From contig JAETSR010000006.1 in assembly GCA_021769555.1 (NCBI GenBank), positions 1 to 64,000 on the forward strand: a stretch of DNA of 64,000 nucleotides, given 5' to 3'. The notes under the pieces were generated by a model that did no database searches, was not told where the DNA came from, and saw only the letters and a list, made by a program, of their open reading frames with translations. Source of the DNA: Clostridiaceae bacterium (GTDB lineage: Bacteria; Bacillota; Clostridia; Oscillospirales; Acutalibacteraceae). This document shows positions 1 through 7,752 of the stretch, one piece after another; position 1 is the first letter of the stretch; each line of letters starts with the position of its first letter. Both the position numbers and the translations under genes were made by a program.

Positions 1-6
1 AAACTT

Positions 7-2028
7 TTATCTTCCCTCAAAAAACACGGCTTGCGCTCCAAATTCCCCAAGCCTCAGGGTGAGGCCGTTCTCCTCAAGCCCTGCCCCGGTGAAGCTGCCA
101 AACTCCTCTCCGTCTGAGGAAACTGCGCGGTACACTCTCGCGCGCTCCAGGCCCCGGGGATATATCGTCTTTTCATTCTCCCCTCCTCTGGCGCGGTAGA
201 CCATCATCACTCCGCGTCCTCTGTCCTCGGTCACAGCTTCAATGGCGTCCCATCCCCAGCCTCCGCCGGGGATATTGCTGTCCGGGCGGAGCAGGTGCAG
301 AACCTTCCCCTGGCGGGTGATTTCCCGGAGCCGCTTATAGAGCTCCACTGCCTTCCGGGTATCCTCCATCTCCGTCTCGGTCCAGTCTGTGACCCGGTGC
401 ATAAGGATAAGCGGACCGCCGAAAATAGAGCTGTAAAGTGTGTACCTGCTGGGGCTGTCCTGCATATAGCGCACGCTGTATCTGAGGGAAAAGGGATATG
501 ACGCGCCGAAAACTCCCTGGCGGGTAGAGTATGCGTCGATATTGTCCACAGTAATGCTTGTGTGGTAAAGGCGCACCATCTTGTATGTCATCATGCAGCC
601 GCCGTCTTCACAGTTTTCTATCACCAGGCCGGGGTGCCTCTCCCTAAGGCCGCTGAGCACAATATCCAGGCCATACTGGGAATTGGAGTAGTTGCTGTCC
701 CCATATCCATGGGTGTGGTTTTCGCAAAGGCAGCGCTTTACCATGTCCTCGCCGTCCTGTACGATATAGTCTATCCCCTCCTCTTCCACAAGCCTTGAGA
801 GGGCCTCTGTCAGCCACTCCCTGCACGGCTCGTTCCCAAGGCAGAGAGGCGCCGCGCCGTAATAGTCCACCTCACGGTGGACCAGCCAGTCCGGGTGCTC
901 CTTTGCTATTGGCGCCTCAAGGCTGCACTGGGCCAGCGCCACATGCACCCCGAAGCGCATACCGTATGACCTGGCCCTCTCCACAAGAGGCCGAAGGCCA
1001 TGGGGGAACTTCACCGGGTCCGGCCGCCAGTCGCCTATATTCCTGGCCCAGCCCAGGTCCAGCACCGCAAGCTCAAGCCCCAGCTCTCCACAGCGGTCGA
1101 TGGCCCTCAGCTGCTGTTCCTCGCATATGTCCTGGCCGTATGCCCAGGAGTTGTACTGGGCCCAGGGATATCTGCCGTCCGGCATTGGCGGGTGCACATA
1201 TGCCTCGGCAAACCTCTGTGTGGCATATCCCGCTTCATCCCAGCCGCCATGGAAACGGCCTATAAACGCGGCGGGCAGCTCAAAAACCGCCCCGGGTTCC
1301 AGCCTATGACGCAGCTCGTCTATACTGCTGACAGCCCAAGCCTTCCCATTGTCCGCTCCGGCAGTTACCCGGCTTTTGCCATTGAACTCTATTCCGCACA
1401 CCAGGCCGTTACCATCCTCAGGCGGCTCGTCGAACCATCCCGGCTTGTCGGAGAGCATTGCAAACCATGCACAGCTTGTGGGCCCCCAGTACATGGACGG
1501 AAATGAGCCCATCCGTATCTCATGGGGCGCCCGGCCATCTATGAGCCTGGCAGTTACGGGCCTGAAAAAGTCGCGGGCATATTTGGCGCTGAACTGCTCT
1601 ACATGGAACAGCGCCAGAGGCAGGCTGCATATTGGACGCAGCGAAAGAATTTCGCATCCGTCCAGAACAGTCTCTTTTTTACCGGTATTCAGTATGCTCC
1701 CGCTGATTCTAAGAAACGGGTGGTCAGGATAGACCTCGATTCTCTGTGTAAGACGCAGGGAGCTACGGGCATTTTCGAGAGTCAGGGTCATGCTTTGCGC
1801 GCCATCCTGCCCAACAGACTCTTCACAGCTGGTCAGCTGTTCCCAAACTACCTTCTCCCCACTCTGTGTGACGCTGCCTAAAGACGGCAGCTTGAAATCC
1901 ATTCCGGGGGCCGTCCCTTCTACATTAACAGACAGATTTCCGTCTGCCCAAAAGATAGCGGCAGTTATGCCGCCTGTCCCCAGCTTCCGGCTTCTGTCAA
2001 GCCCTTCGCTCCCTGTGCCATTCATCAT
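7..2028 (-). CDS. GH36-type alpha-galactosidase-like glycosidase
   Basis: A 673-residue protein with the layout of glycoside hydrolase family 36: an N-terminal beta-sandwich, a central TIM barrel and a short C-terminal beta domain. In the barrel I see YNSWAYGQD, then LDLGW, then YIVQDGEDM, where D425 sits at the expected nucleophile position, then TVDNIDAY, where D495 or D498 is the likely acid/base. There is no signal peptide, so it probably acts in the cytoplasm on imported alpha-linked oligosaccharides. The first two codons are both ATG. The GGAGGAA ribosome site is better spaced for the second one (2025). Substrate specificity cannot be read from the sequence, and the sequence around the catalytic residues differs from classical alpha-galactosidases. 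Family assignment is fairly sure; galactoside as substrate is not. Confidence 0.8.
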   Translation of the reverse strand: MMNGTGSEGLDRSRKLGTGGITAAIFWADGNLSVNVEGTAPGMDFKLPSLGSVTQSGEKVVWEQLTSCEESVGQDGAQSMTLTLENARSSLRLTQRIEVYPDHPFLRISGSILNTGKKETVLDGCEILSLRPICSLPLALFHVEQFSAKYARDFFRPVTARLIDGRAPHEIRMGSFPSMYWGPTSCAWFAMLSDKPGWFDEPPEDGNGLVCGIEFNGKSRVTAGADNGKAWAVSSIDELRHRLEPGAVFELPAAFIGRFHGGWDEAGYATQRFAEAYVHPPMPDGRYPWAQYNSWAYGQDICEEQQLRAIDRCGELGLELAVLDLGWARNIGDWRPDPVKFPHGLRPLVERARSYGMRFGVHVALAQCSLEAPIAKEHPDWLVHREVDYYGAAPLCLGNEPCREWLTEALSRLVEEEGIDYIVQDGEDMVKRCLCENHTHGYGDSNYSNSQYGLDIVLSGLRERHPGLVIENCEDGGCMMTYKMVRLYHTSITVDNIDAYSTRQGVFGASYPFSLRYSVRYMQDSPSRYTLYSSIFGGPLILMHRVTDWTETEMEDTRKAVELYKRLREITRQGKVLHLLRPDSNIPGGGWGWDAIEAVTEDRGRGVMMVYRARGGENEKTIYPRGLERARVYRAVSSDGEEFGSFTGAGLEENGLTLRLGEFGAQAVFFEGR

Positions 2029-2086
2029 TATTCCTCCATGTTAGTTCACATATAAGAACCTTATTTATATTTACGTCTATAAAACC

Positions 2087-2114
2087 ATTATATCTTTTCT
2101 GTAGGATTTGTCAA
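2087..2114 (-). promoter_or_regulatory. Sigma-A-type promoter for the GH36 gene
   Basis: On the minus strand, TTGACA (2109-2114) and TATAAT (2087-2092) are separated by 16 bases. They lie about 60 bases upstream of the glycosidase start. Confidence 0.6.
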
Positions 2115-2172
2115 TAGGAGATTTTACCAGAGCGCCGCCTAAACCTGCGACAGCCTGCCCCACACAAAAAAA

Positions 2173-2200
2173 GGCCCCGCACCACCCCAGTGCGAGGGCC
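2173..2200 (-). terminator. Rho-independent terminator after the ThuA-like gene
   Basis: A ten-pair GC-rich stem (GGCCC/CGCAC arms with one bulged base) is followed on the minus strand by seven T residues (2166-2172). It ends the ThuA-like transcript and separates it from the glycosidase gene. Confidence 0.75.
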
Positions 2201-2227
2201 AAACTTATGTAAAAACTCAAGCAAAGC

Positions 2228-3031
2228 TTATTTCAGCAGTTCCTCCGGCGACTTCTCAATCATCGGGCTCTCAAGCTTCTCCTTCCAAACCACCGGCGCG
2301 GCCCAGCGGACAGCGTTTTCGATGATTTTAATTACAATAGGATTATGATAGGAGGGGAAGGTCTCATGTCCCGGCTGGAAATAGAATATTTTGCCGTTTC
2401 CCCTGGTCCATGTCGCGCCGCTACGGAAAATCTCGCCGCCGCGGTACCAGTTTGTGAACAGCAGGTCATCGGGCTTTGGCACGTCGAAGCACTCGCAATA
2501 GACCTCCTCGCGCTCGAGCTCAAAGTATTCGGGCACACCCTGAGTTATCGGATGGGTCGGGCAGAGGTTGTAGACCCTGGTGAAATCCACCTCGCGCCAC
2601 TTTAAGTTGCCGCTGGTGCCAAGAAGATAGCGGAAGGGCTTACTGAGATGGGCAGAGTGCAGAGCAATAAAGCCCATGCCCCTCTGGACCCGAGCCACTA
2701 CCTTGAAGGCCAGCTCATCGGGCACGGCATGATGGGCCATATGACCCCACCAGATAAGCACGTCGGTCTTGTCCAGCAGTTCATCGGGCAGGCCGTACTC
2801 AGAGTCATAGAGGGTGGTATAGGTGACGTTCATATCATCGTTTTTGCGAAGGTGCCCGGAGAGGGTGTTCAGCAGACCGTCGGGGTAGGCCTCGGCGACC
2901 CCGGCTGAAGATTTTTTCAGAAAACCTTCCATTTTGTCCCGGAACTCCTCAGGCATTCCGGGGTCTACAAATTCCGGGCGAAGCTCGCCCTTCTCTTCAA
3001 GCGCTTCGTACCAAACAGTTACATTTATCAT
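2228..3031 (-). CDS. ThuA-like domain protein
   Basis: A 267-residue cytoplasmic protein resembling the ThuA (trehalose utilisation) family, which has a class I glutamine-amidotransferase-like fold. Family-like features are the DVLIWWGHMAHHAV stretch near residue 90, the GFIALHSAHLSK stretch and the closing FQPGHETFP segment. ThuA-like proteins usually sit in sugar utilisation operons, and ThuA itself is linked to oxidation of trehalose-type disaccharides. The gene has its own promoter and its own terminator, so it is probably a single-gene transcript. Its place beside a GH36 glycosidase agrees with a role in sugar catabolism. The reaction it catalyses is unknown. Confidence 0.8.
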   Translation of the reverse strand: MINVTVWYEALEEKGELRPEFVDPGMPEEFRDKMEGFLKKSSAGVAEAYPDGLLNTLSGHLRKNDDMNVTYTTLYDSEYGLPDELLDKTDVLIWWGHMAHHAVPDELAFKVVARVQRGMGFIALHSAHLSKPFRYLLGTSGNLKWREVDFTRVYNLCPTHPITQGVPEYFELEREEVYCECFDVPKPDDLLFTNWYRGGEIFRSGATWTRGNGKIFYFQPGHETFPSYHNPIVIKIIENAVRWAAPVVWKEKLESPMIEKSPEELLK

Positions 3032-3057
3032 GGGTAATCAGTCCTTTCTTACTAAGA

Positions 3058-3086
3058 ATTATACACTATTCAGCCTGAAATTGCAA
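3058..3086 (-). promoter_or_regulatory. Sigma-A-type promoter for the ThuA-like gene
   Basis: On the minus strand, TTGCAA (3081-3086) and TATAAT (3058-3063) have a 17-base spacer. The start codon lies about 27 bases downstream of the -10 box. Confidence 0.6.
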
Positions 3087-3099
3087 CAGTTTTTTGTAG

Positions 3100-3129
3100 G
3101 AATATTTGCCCCATCCCCGGCACATTCTA
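3100..3129 (+). promoter_or_regulatory. Possible sigma-G-like promoter for spoVAC
   Basis: GAATA (3100-3104) and CATTCTA (3123-3129) with an 18-base spacer resemble the forespore sigma-G pattern (about GyATr-N16-18-CAnnmTA). The -10 element fits fully and the -35 has one mismatch. A forespore promoter would fit a spoVA gene. This is a pattern match by eye only. Confidence 0.35.
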
Positions 3130-3170
3130 TTATCAGCTTTTCAACATGTTTCAGAAAGGGTGGTCCGTCT

Positions 3171-3614
3171 ATGAAAACCGCGAAGCCTCAGGAATACGCA
3201 AAGGCAGTCAAGGCTGCATCACCGCCATCGCCGGTGGTGAAGGACTGTATCTGGGCCTTCCTTGTTGGTGGTTTTATATGTACTATAGGCCAGGTTTTAT
3301 GCAATTTATACCAAAATATAGGTCTTGAACTGCCGCAGGCCCGAATGGCGGTGTCCATCAGCCTCATATTGATTTCCGCGACCCTCACCGCGCTGGGATG
3401 GTATGACGACCTCTCAAAGCACGCGGGGGCAGGTATGCTGGTGCCTATTACAGGGTTTGCCAATTCCATGGTCTCTCCTGCAATGGAGTTTAAAAGTGAG
3501 AAGCTGATTACCGGCAGTTCAACTAAAATCTTCTCTATTTCCGGTCCGGTTTTAGTATTTGGAATATGTGCCAGCGTTATATATGGATTGATAATCTTTA
3601 TATTTCAATTTTAG
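3171..3614 (+). CDS. spoVAC: Stage V sporulation protein AC homologue
   Basis: A 147-residue membrane protein matching SpoVAC along its length. It has the start VVKDCIWAFLVGGFICTIGQ, the central ALGWYDDLSKHAGAGMLVPITG-type segment (residues near 80-100), the GFANSM motif and a conserved C-terminal membrane helix. SpoVA proteins form the spore inner-membrane channel for dipicolinic acid, and SpoVAC has been described as a mechanosensitive channel. I chose the ATG at 3171 because AAAGGGTGG precedes it and it aligns with known SpoVAC starts. Unusually, spoVAD and spoVAE are absent here and the neighbours are catabolic genes on the other strand. It may be an extra paralogue like those carried on some spoVA-type operons, or the only copy. 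Confidence 0.85.
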   Translation: MKTAKPQEYAKAVKAASPPSPVVKDCIWAFLVGGFICTIGQVLCNLYQNIGLELPQARMAVSISLILISATLTALGWYDDLSKHAGAGMLVPITGFANSMVSPAMEFKSEKLITGSSTKIFSISGPVLVFGICASVIYGLIIFIFQF

Positions 3615-3621
3615 ACGCTGT

Positions 3622-3648
3622 AAAGCCTACCCTATAAAGGTAGGCTTT
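3622..3648. terminator. Bidirectional hairpin terminator
   Basis: A perfect ten-pair stem (AAAGCCTACC / GGTAGGCTTT) with a 7-base loop lies eight bases after the spoVAC stop. It probably also serves the converging operon ending at 3683, although a long T tract is missing on both sides. Confidence 0.6.
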
Positions 3649-3682
3649 ATGTATTGTTACCTTGTTTCAAGCGTTTTTAGAG

Positions 3683-5347
3683 CTAATCCTGACTTGCCGG
3701 GGCTTCAGGCGCAAAAGTTCCAGGCATAATCACCCTTGAATGCCATTTCTCACCGCACAGCACCGTCTGCTGTGCGGTAACGGCTCTCTCCTGCTCCGCC
3801 CAGCACCCGGGCAGGTTTGTGTGTACCGCATACTGAGGGAAGTCTGACGAGGATACATCCAGCCTCAGCCTTGAGCCCGCCCGGAGGGTGAAGGCCACGG
3901 CCCACATGGATATGGTGAGCCTGCGGATATGCCCGGGCGTATAGGGCTCCTTATGTGCTAAAGTCGCGATGGAGCCGCGGATATTGTAGGCTCTGCCGTC
4001 GGGTGTGACCTCCATGAGCTTTGCAGTGAAGGCCGTGTCGGCGGCAGTGCTCATTACGTAAAGTTCAACCTCTATTCCGCCGAGCAGCGGCAGGTCCTGC
4101 TCCAGGGGAGCGGAGACAAAGCTCAACACATCGGAGCGCCAGTTCGGTCCCGGCTGTTCCAGGCTGCCCACCTCTTTGAAGGTGGCGAACAGGGACTCCG
4201 CGCCGTGAGATGGAACGGGGTCATTCGGGTCATAGGTATATGCGGCAGAGCTTTCCCCTGCCGGCGACAGCTCAAGCGTACCTTTTCCCGCGTCCAGATA
4301 GAAGCTCAGTCTTTCCTGAGGGCTTGGGATATCCGGGAAGCTCCGCCAGCGGTCCTCGCCGATTACGTACCAGTCCACCCTCCTCTCCGGCAGCTTCTTC
4401 TCCATGAGGGTCTCCCCAAACCATGAGAGCACCTGGTGCACCTCGTCGTTTTGCAGGTTCTCCTGGACCCTTCCCTCCGAGCACGGTCCGAAGCCGTGGT
4501 TCCAGCAGCCCACTATAAGCCTGCTGTGGGCTGCTGCTTCCGGGGAGAGGTTGCCGAAGGACTGCAGAGCGCTGCCCAGATGATGGTCGTACCAGCCCTC
4601 AACTATACATACCGGCACTTTCACCTTGCCGGGAGCGTCCGACATAAATTTCCAGAAGCCGTCTTTCCAATAGGGGTCGTCCCTGTGGGTATTTGTTATC
4701 CAATCCCTGTACCATTGCAGCCTGCCTCCCCAAAGGGCCTCGTCCACCTGCACATGGGGCCTGTAGCGGCAGGAGTCAATATAATCGGCCTCAATCTTTC
4801 GCCCGGCGTTTCCCATGGCCCAGGCGGTGAGTATGTCGTGCCTGAACAGCCCTCTCTCATAGGCCGATGTAAACCGCTCTGTTCCGTAATGGGACAGGAG
4901 CATTGACTTCACCTTAGGGGTAAGCTCACCGGTTATGGCCCAGCCGGTGGAGGCAAGATATGAGCAGCCCCAGTAGCCGATACTCTCCACCCACTCCAGG
5001 GAATCGGCCCAGCGGATGAAGTCCGCGCCGTCATCGGGTTCGTTCACGTTTGGCTCCCATATTCCCTCTGAGCCTCCGGTGCCCCGGCAGTACTGGCAGA
5101 TGTAGGCATAGCCCCGCTTTGCCAGCTCCTGTCCGTGGAGCCTGTAGGCCTCGTGGGCGTGGGGATAGCAGCTGCGCTGCACTATGGCAGGCCATGGGCC
5201 GGCGCCCTTCGGCCTGAACCAGAAGGTGCGAAGCTTCACGCCGTCCCGGCAGGGTACGTTCTCCTCCCCCTCGTCACAGCTCTCATATACCTCCGGAACG
5301 CCGGAGGATTTATAGCTGTCTATTATTGCCTTCATTCTCTCGTCCAT
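3683..5347 (-). CDS. CocE/NonD (peptidase S15) family hydrolase
   Basis: A 554-residue alpha/beta hydrolase of the S15/CocE type (X-Pro dipeptidyl-peptidase-like and cocaine-esterase-like). The serine elbow is GCSYLAST with S129. D254 in GWYDHH and H284 in CWNHGFG complete a plausible triad. The C-terminal third (from about residue 330) is the beta-rich domain typical of the family. There is no signal peptide. It is the last gene of a tight operon after an MBL-fold protein and a CitMHS-like transporter (gap 12 bases), suggesting that it hydrolyses an ester or amide of the imported compound. The family covers acyl esters, acylases and peptidases, and the substrate cannot be told from sequence. 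Confidence 0.85.
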   Translation of the reverse strand: MDERMKAIIDSYKSSGVPEVYESCDEGEENVPCRDGVKLRTFWFRPKGAGPWPAIVQRSCYPHAHEAYRLHGQELAKRGYAYICQYCRGTGGSEGIWEPNVNEPDDGADFIRWADSLEWVESIGYWGCSYLASTGWAITGELTPKVKSMLLSHYGTERFTSAYERGLFRHDILTAWAMGNAGRKIEADYIDSCRYRPHVQVDEALWGGRLQWYRDWITNTHRDDPYWKDGFWKFMSDAPGKVKVPVCIVEGWYDHHLGSALQSFGNLSPEAAAHSRLIVGCWNHGFGPCSEGRVQENLQNDEVHQVLSWFGETLMEKKLPERRVDWYVIGEDRWRSFPDIPSPQERLSFYLDAGKGTLELSPAGESSAAYTYDPNDPVPSHGAESLFATFKEVGSLEQPGPNWRSDVLSFVSAPLEQDLPLLGGIEVELYVMSTAADTAFTAKLMEVTPDGRAYNIRGSIATLAHKEPYTPGHIRRLTISMWAVAFTLRAGSRLRLDVSSSDFPQYAVHTNLPGCWAEQERAVTAQQTVLCGEKWHSRVIMPGTFAPEAPASQD

Positions 5348-5359
5348 GAAATTACCTCC

Positions 5360-6730
5360 CTAAATACTCACCCCGCCGGTCAGCACGGCGGTAATAAGCA
5401 TGATGACCGTCAGCGCCAGGGCAAAGGGTATTGTCCGCTTCTGGTGCTCCCCCAGGTCAACGCCGCTGAGCCCCACCAGCAGGAAGGTCGCCGGGGACAG
5501 GGGCGACACCGGGAAACCCGTCGTCATCTGGCCCAATATTGCCGCCCGGCCCACTGCCAGCGGGTCGGCGCCGAAGCCCTTTGCCGTCTCGGAGAGTATG
5601 GGCAGCACTCCGTAGTAGAAGGAGTCCGGGTCAAAGACCAGCGAGGACGGCATTGATATGATTCCGGTGATAAGTGGGAAAAACCGGCCCAGTGAAGCTG
5701 GCATTACCGATACAAGGGCCTGCGCCATAGAGCCTATCATGCCGGTGCCCTTCATAATGCCGCAAAAGCACCCGGCTGCGAACAGCACCGAGCACATCAT
5801 CATGGCGCTTTGGGCATGGGCGTCTACTCTTCTTTTCGACTCCTCAACGCTGGGGTAGTTTATGACCGTTGCCAGCACATAGAACACCATGAACACCACT
5901 GCCGGGGCAAAGCCCGAAAACAGCAGGCAGAGTATGGCCAGGACTATCATCCCCAGGTTTACCCAAAAGAGCTTTGGCCTGAGAAGCTCCTCCTCTTCAT
6001 GGCTCAGCTCCGGTGCGGCATATTCCTTCCCGGCAGCCGTCACCGGCCCGAGCCGGGATTTTTCCATCACCCCAAGCATTGCCGAAAAGCCCAGCACTCC
6101 CAGAAGCCCCACAAGCACAGCGGGCAGCACCGGCAGGAAAAATCCCACCGGGTCACTGCCAAGCCCCAGGGCGCTGGCGGCGCGGATGGTCGGCCCTCCC
6201 CAGGGCAGTATGTTCATAGTGCCGGCGGCCATGGCAACGGTGGCGGCCAAGGTGGTGCGCCTCATGCCCATAGCGTCGTATAACGGCACAAGGGGCGGCA
6301 CGCATATCAGAAAGGTGACTGCCCCAGAGCCGTCCAGGTGCACACACATGGCTAAGAGGGCCGTGCCCAGGGTTATAAGCACAGGGTTTGCGCCCATGCT
6401 CTTTACTATCCCGGAAATTATGGGCCGGAAGGTCCCCGCGTCTGTGAGCACCCCGAAGAACAGTATGGAGAAGAGGAACATCACCCCGGTCGAGGCCACT
6501 GAGCCTATGCCCCCCGCTCCGGTTATCATGCCGCCGAGGCTTTTGAAGTTAGCCCAAAAGTCCGCCTGACCCGGCGCACCTTCAGGGTCCGTAACAAAGA
6601 AGCCGCAGGCGATAATGCCTGTTGCCAGCGGCACGGCGATAAGGGCCACCGTTGGCGAAAGCTTCTTTGTGAGTATAAGCGCCAGCATCAGCGCCACGGT
6701 GAGAAAGCCCAGAAACGCCAGCAACTCCAT
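5360..6730 (-). CDS. CitMHS-family citrate/carboxylate:H+ symporter
   Basis: A 456-residue integral membrane protein with about 11-12 hydrophobic helices. It resembles the CitMHS family, which carries citrate complexed to Mg2+ or Ca2+ in symport with protons. Family-like stretches are CVHLDGSGAVTFLICVPPL near residues 133-151 and GGPTIRAASALG near 205. It lies 23 bases after the MBL-fold gene and 12 bases before the S15-type hydrolase, so it is the transporter of that operon. The substrate is probably a small di- or tricarboxylate. Gluconate-type and other ion-transporter superfamily members are possible alternatives. Confidence 0.75.
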   Translation of the reverse strand: MELLAFLGFLTVALMLALILTKKLSPTVALIAVPLATGIIACGFFVTDPEGAPGQADFWANFKSLGGMITGAGGIGSVASTGVMFLFSILFFGVLTDAGTFRPIISGIVKSMGANPVLITLGTALLAMCVHLDGSGAVTFLICVPPLVPLYDAMGMRRTTLAATVAMAAGTMNILPWGGPTIRAASALGLGSDPVGFFLPVLPAVLVGLLGVLGFSAMLGVMEKSRLGPVTAAGKEYAAPELSHEEEELLRPKLFWVNLGMIVLAILCLLFSGFAPAVVFMVFYVLATVINYPSVEESKRRVDAHAQSAMMMCSVLFAAGCFCGIMKGTGMIGSMAQALVSVMPASLGRFFPLITGIISMPSSLVFDPDSFYYGVLPILSETAKGFGADPLAVGRAAILGQMTTGFPVSPLSPATFLLVGLSGVDLGEHQKRTIPFALALTVIMLITAVLTGGVSI

Positions 6731-6753
6731 CTCCCCCTCTCTTACTTAAAAAA

Positions 6754-7584
6754 TTACTCTTTCACATATATAAAGGACGCGCCGCCGTACTGTGCCCGCT
6801 CAAGGGCGCCGAGGCTTGCAAAGCCCGTGCCCTCAACGCTGGGAGCCCAGCCGAAGCCCGCGAGATTGGGCATAATCTGAGCCCTGCCCGCGAGTATGTT
6901 CTCACTGAGAGTGATATAGTCGTCGATATAGCTCTTATAGAGCCCCGGGCCGTTATGGGCGGGGTATATGGTGTCGAACTCATCCCAGTGGGCCTTCAGC
7001 TTCTTCATATTATTCATATGGTTTTGGACAACCTCTTTTAGTGGCAGAAGCTCATTGCGCACAAAAAGCAGCACCTGTCCGGCCTCAAGTTCGTCTCCGC
7101 TGTATATGGCCCGCCCCTTGCGGTCCAAGAGGGCTATGCTGCTCTCATGGTGAGCGGGAATTTCAATGACCTCAAGCTCCCTGCCGCCCAGGTCGAAGAT
7201 ATGGCCCTCTCTGACGGTGTTCACCTTATAGTCCGGGTGGGGCTTTTTGTTGAAGTCCTCCTGCATCTCGGGGCTGAAAGCCTTCTTCATTCCCGCTTCC
7301 GCCCCAGGACCAGCGTAGACCTCATCCCACCAGGGGTTGCCGCCGGTGTGGTCGAAGTGGCCGTGTGAGTTCACTACTATCAGGGGCTTATCTGTAATGC
7401 CCTCCACAAATTCCCGGAGATTGCCTATTCCATAGGCCGTATCGAACAGCAGGGCGCGCTCACCGCCAATAATAAGATAGCAGTAGACGCCGCCGCCAAA
7501 GCTGATGGTCCAGGTGTCAGGGGCGGTCATCCACTTGCCGTACATCATGCCGCGCTCGTTGATATTGGGGTTATCATAGTTCAT
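6754..7584 (-). CDS. MBL-fold metallo-hydrolase
   Basis: A 276-residue metallo-beta-lactamase-fold hydrolase. The metal-binding set is clear: HGHFDH (H74, H76, D78, H79), H145 or H146 in IPAHHESS, D164 in YSGDELEAG, and H210 in YPAHNGPG. These give a dinuclear metal site as in lactonases, glyoxalase II-like thioesterases and similar enzymes. It is the first gene of an operon with a carboxylate transporter and an S15-type hydrolase. Activity on an ester, thioester or lactone in the same pathway is a reasonable inference. The product cannot be specified. Confidence 0.85.
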   Translation of the reverse strand: MNYDNPNINERGMMYGKWMTAPDTWTISFGGGVYCYLIIGGERALLFDTAYGIGNLREFVEGITDKPLIVVNSHGHFDHTGGNPWWDEVYAGPGAEAGMKKAFSPEMQEDFNKKPHPDYKVNTVREGHIFDLGGRELEVIEIPAHHESSIALLDRKGRAIYSGDELEAGQVLLFVRNELLPLKEVVQNHMNNMKKLKAHWDEFDTIYPAHNGPGLYKSYIDDYITLSENILAGRAQIMPNLAGFGWAPSVEGTGFASLGALERAQYGGASFIYVKE

Positions 7585-7622
7585 TTTGTGTGCCTCCTAT
7601 TTTATAATTAGTTTGTGGTACA

Positions 7623-7628
7623 ATTATA
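7623..7628 (-). promoter_or_regulatory. Probable -10 box of the MBL operon
   Basis: TATAAT on the minus strand, about 38 bases upstream of the MBL-fold start. I do not see a convincing -35 box at the usual spacing, so the promoter may need an activator. The YesN-type regulator starts 125 bases away on the other strand. Confidence 0.35.
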
Positions 7629-7699
7629 GCAGATTTTTTTGGGAATTGCTAGCAATATTCAGAGGTATATTGTTGCAGAGAAGAGGTTGCCGGGATTTC

Positions 7700-7728
7700 T
7701 TGCATTCACTTTGGAAATATGTTAAAAT
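7700..7728 (+). promoter_or_regulatory. Sigma-A-type promoter for the YesN-type regulator
   Basis: TTGCAT (7700-7705) and TAAAAT (7723-7728) with a 17-base spacer. GGAGGTG (7739-7745) follows as the ribosome binding site for the ATG at 7753. Confidence 0.55.
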
Positions 7729-7752
7729 AATGTAAACTGGAGGTGCTGATAC

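Noticed and set aside
795-1506. Long plus-strand frames opposite the GH36 gene
   Set aside because: Shadow frames of a GC-rich coding region. The products show Pro/Ala/Gly-rich composition, no domain and no ribosome site.
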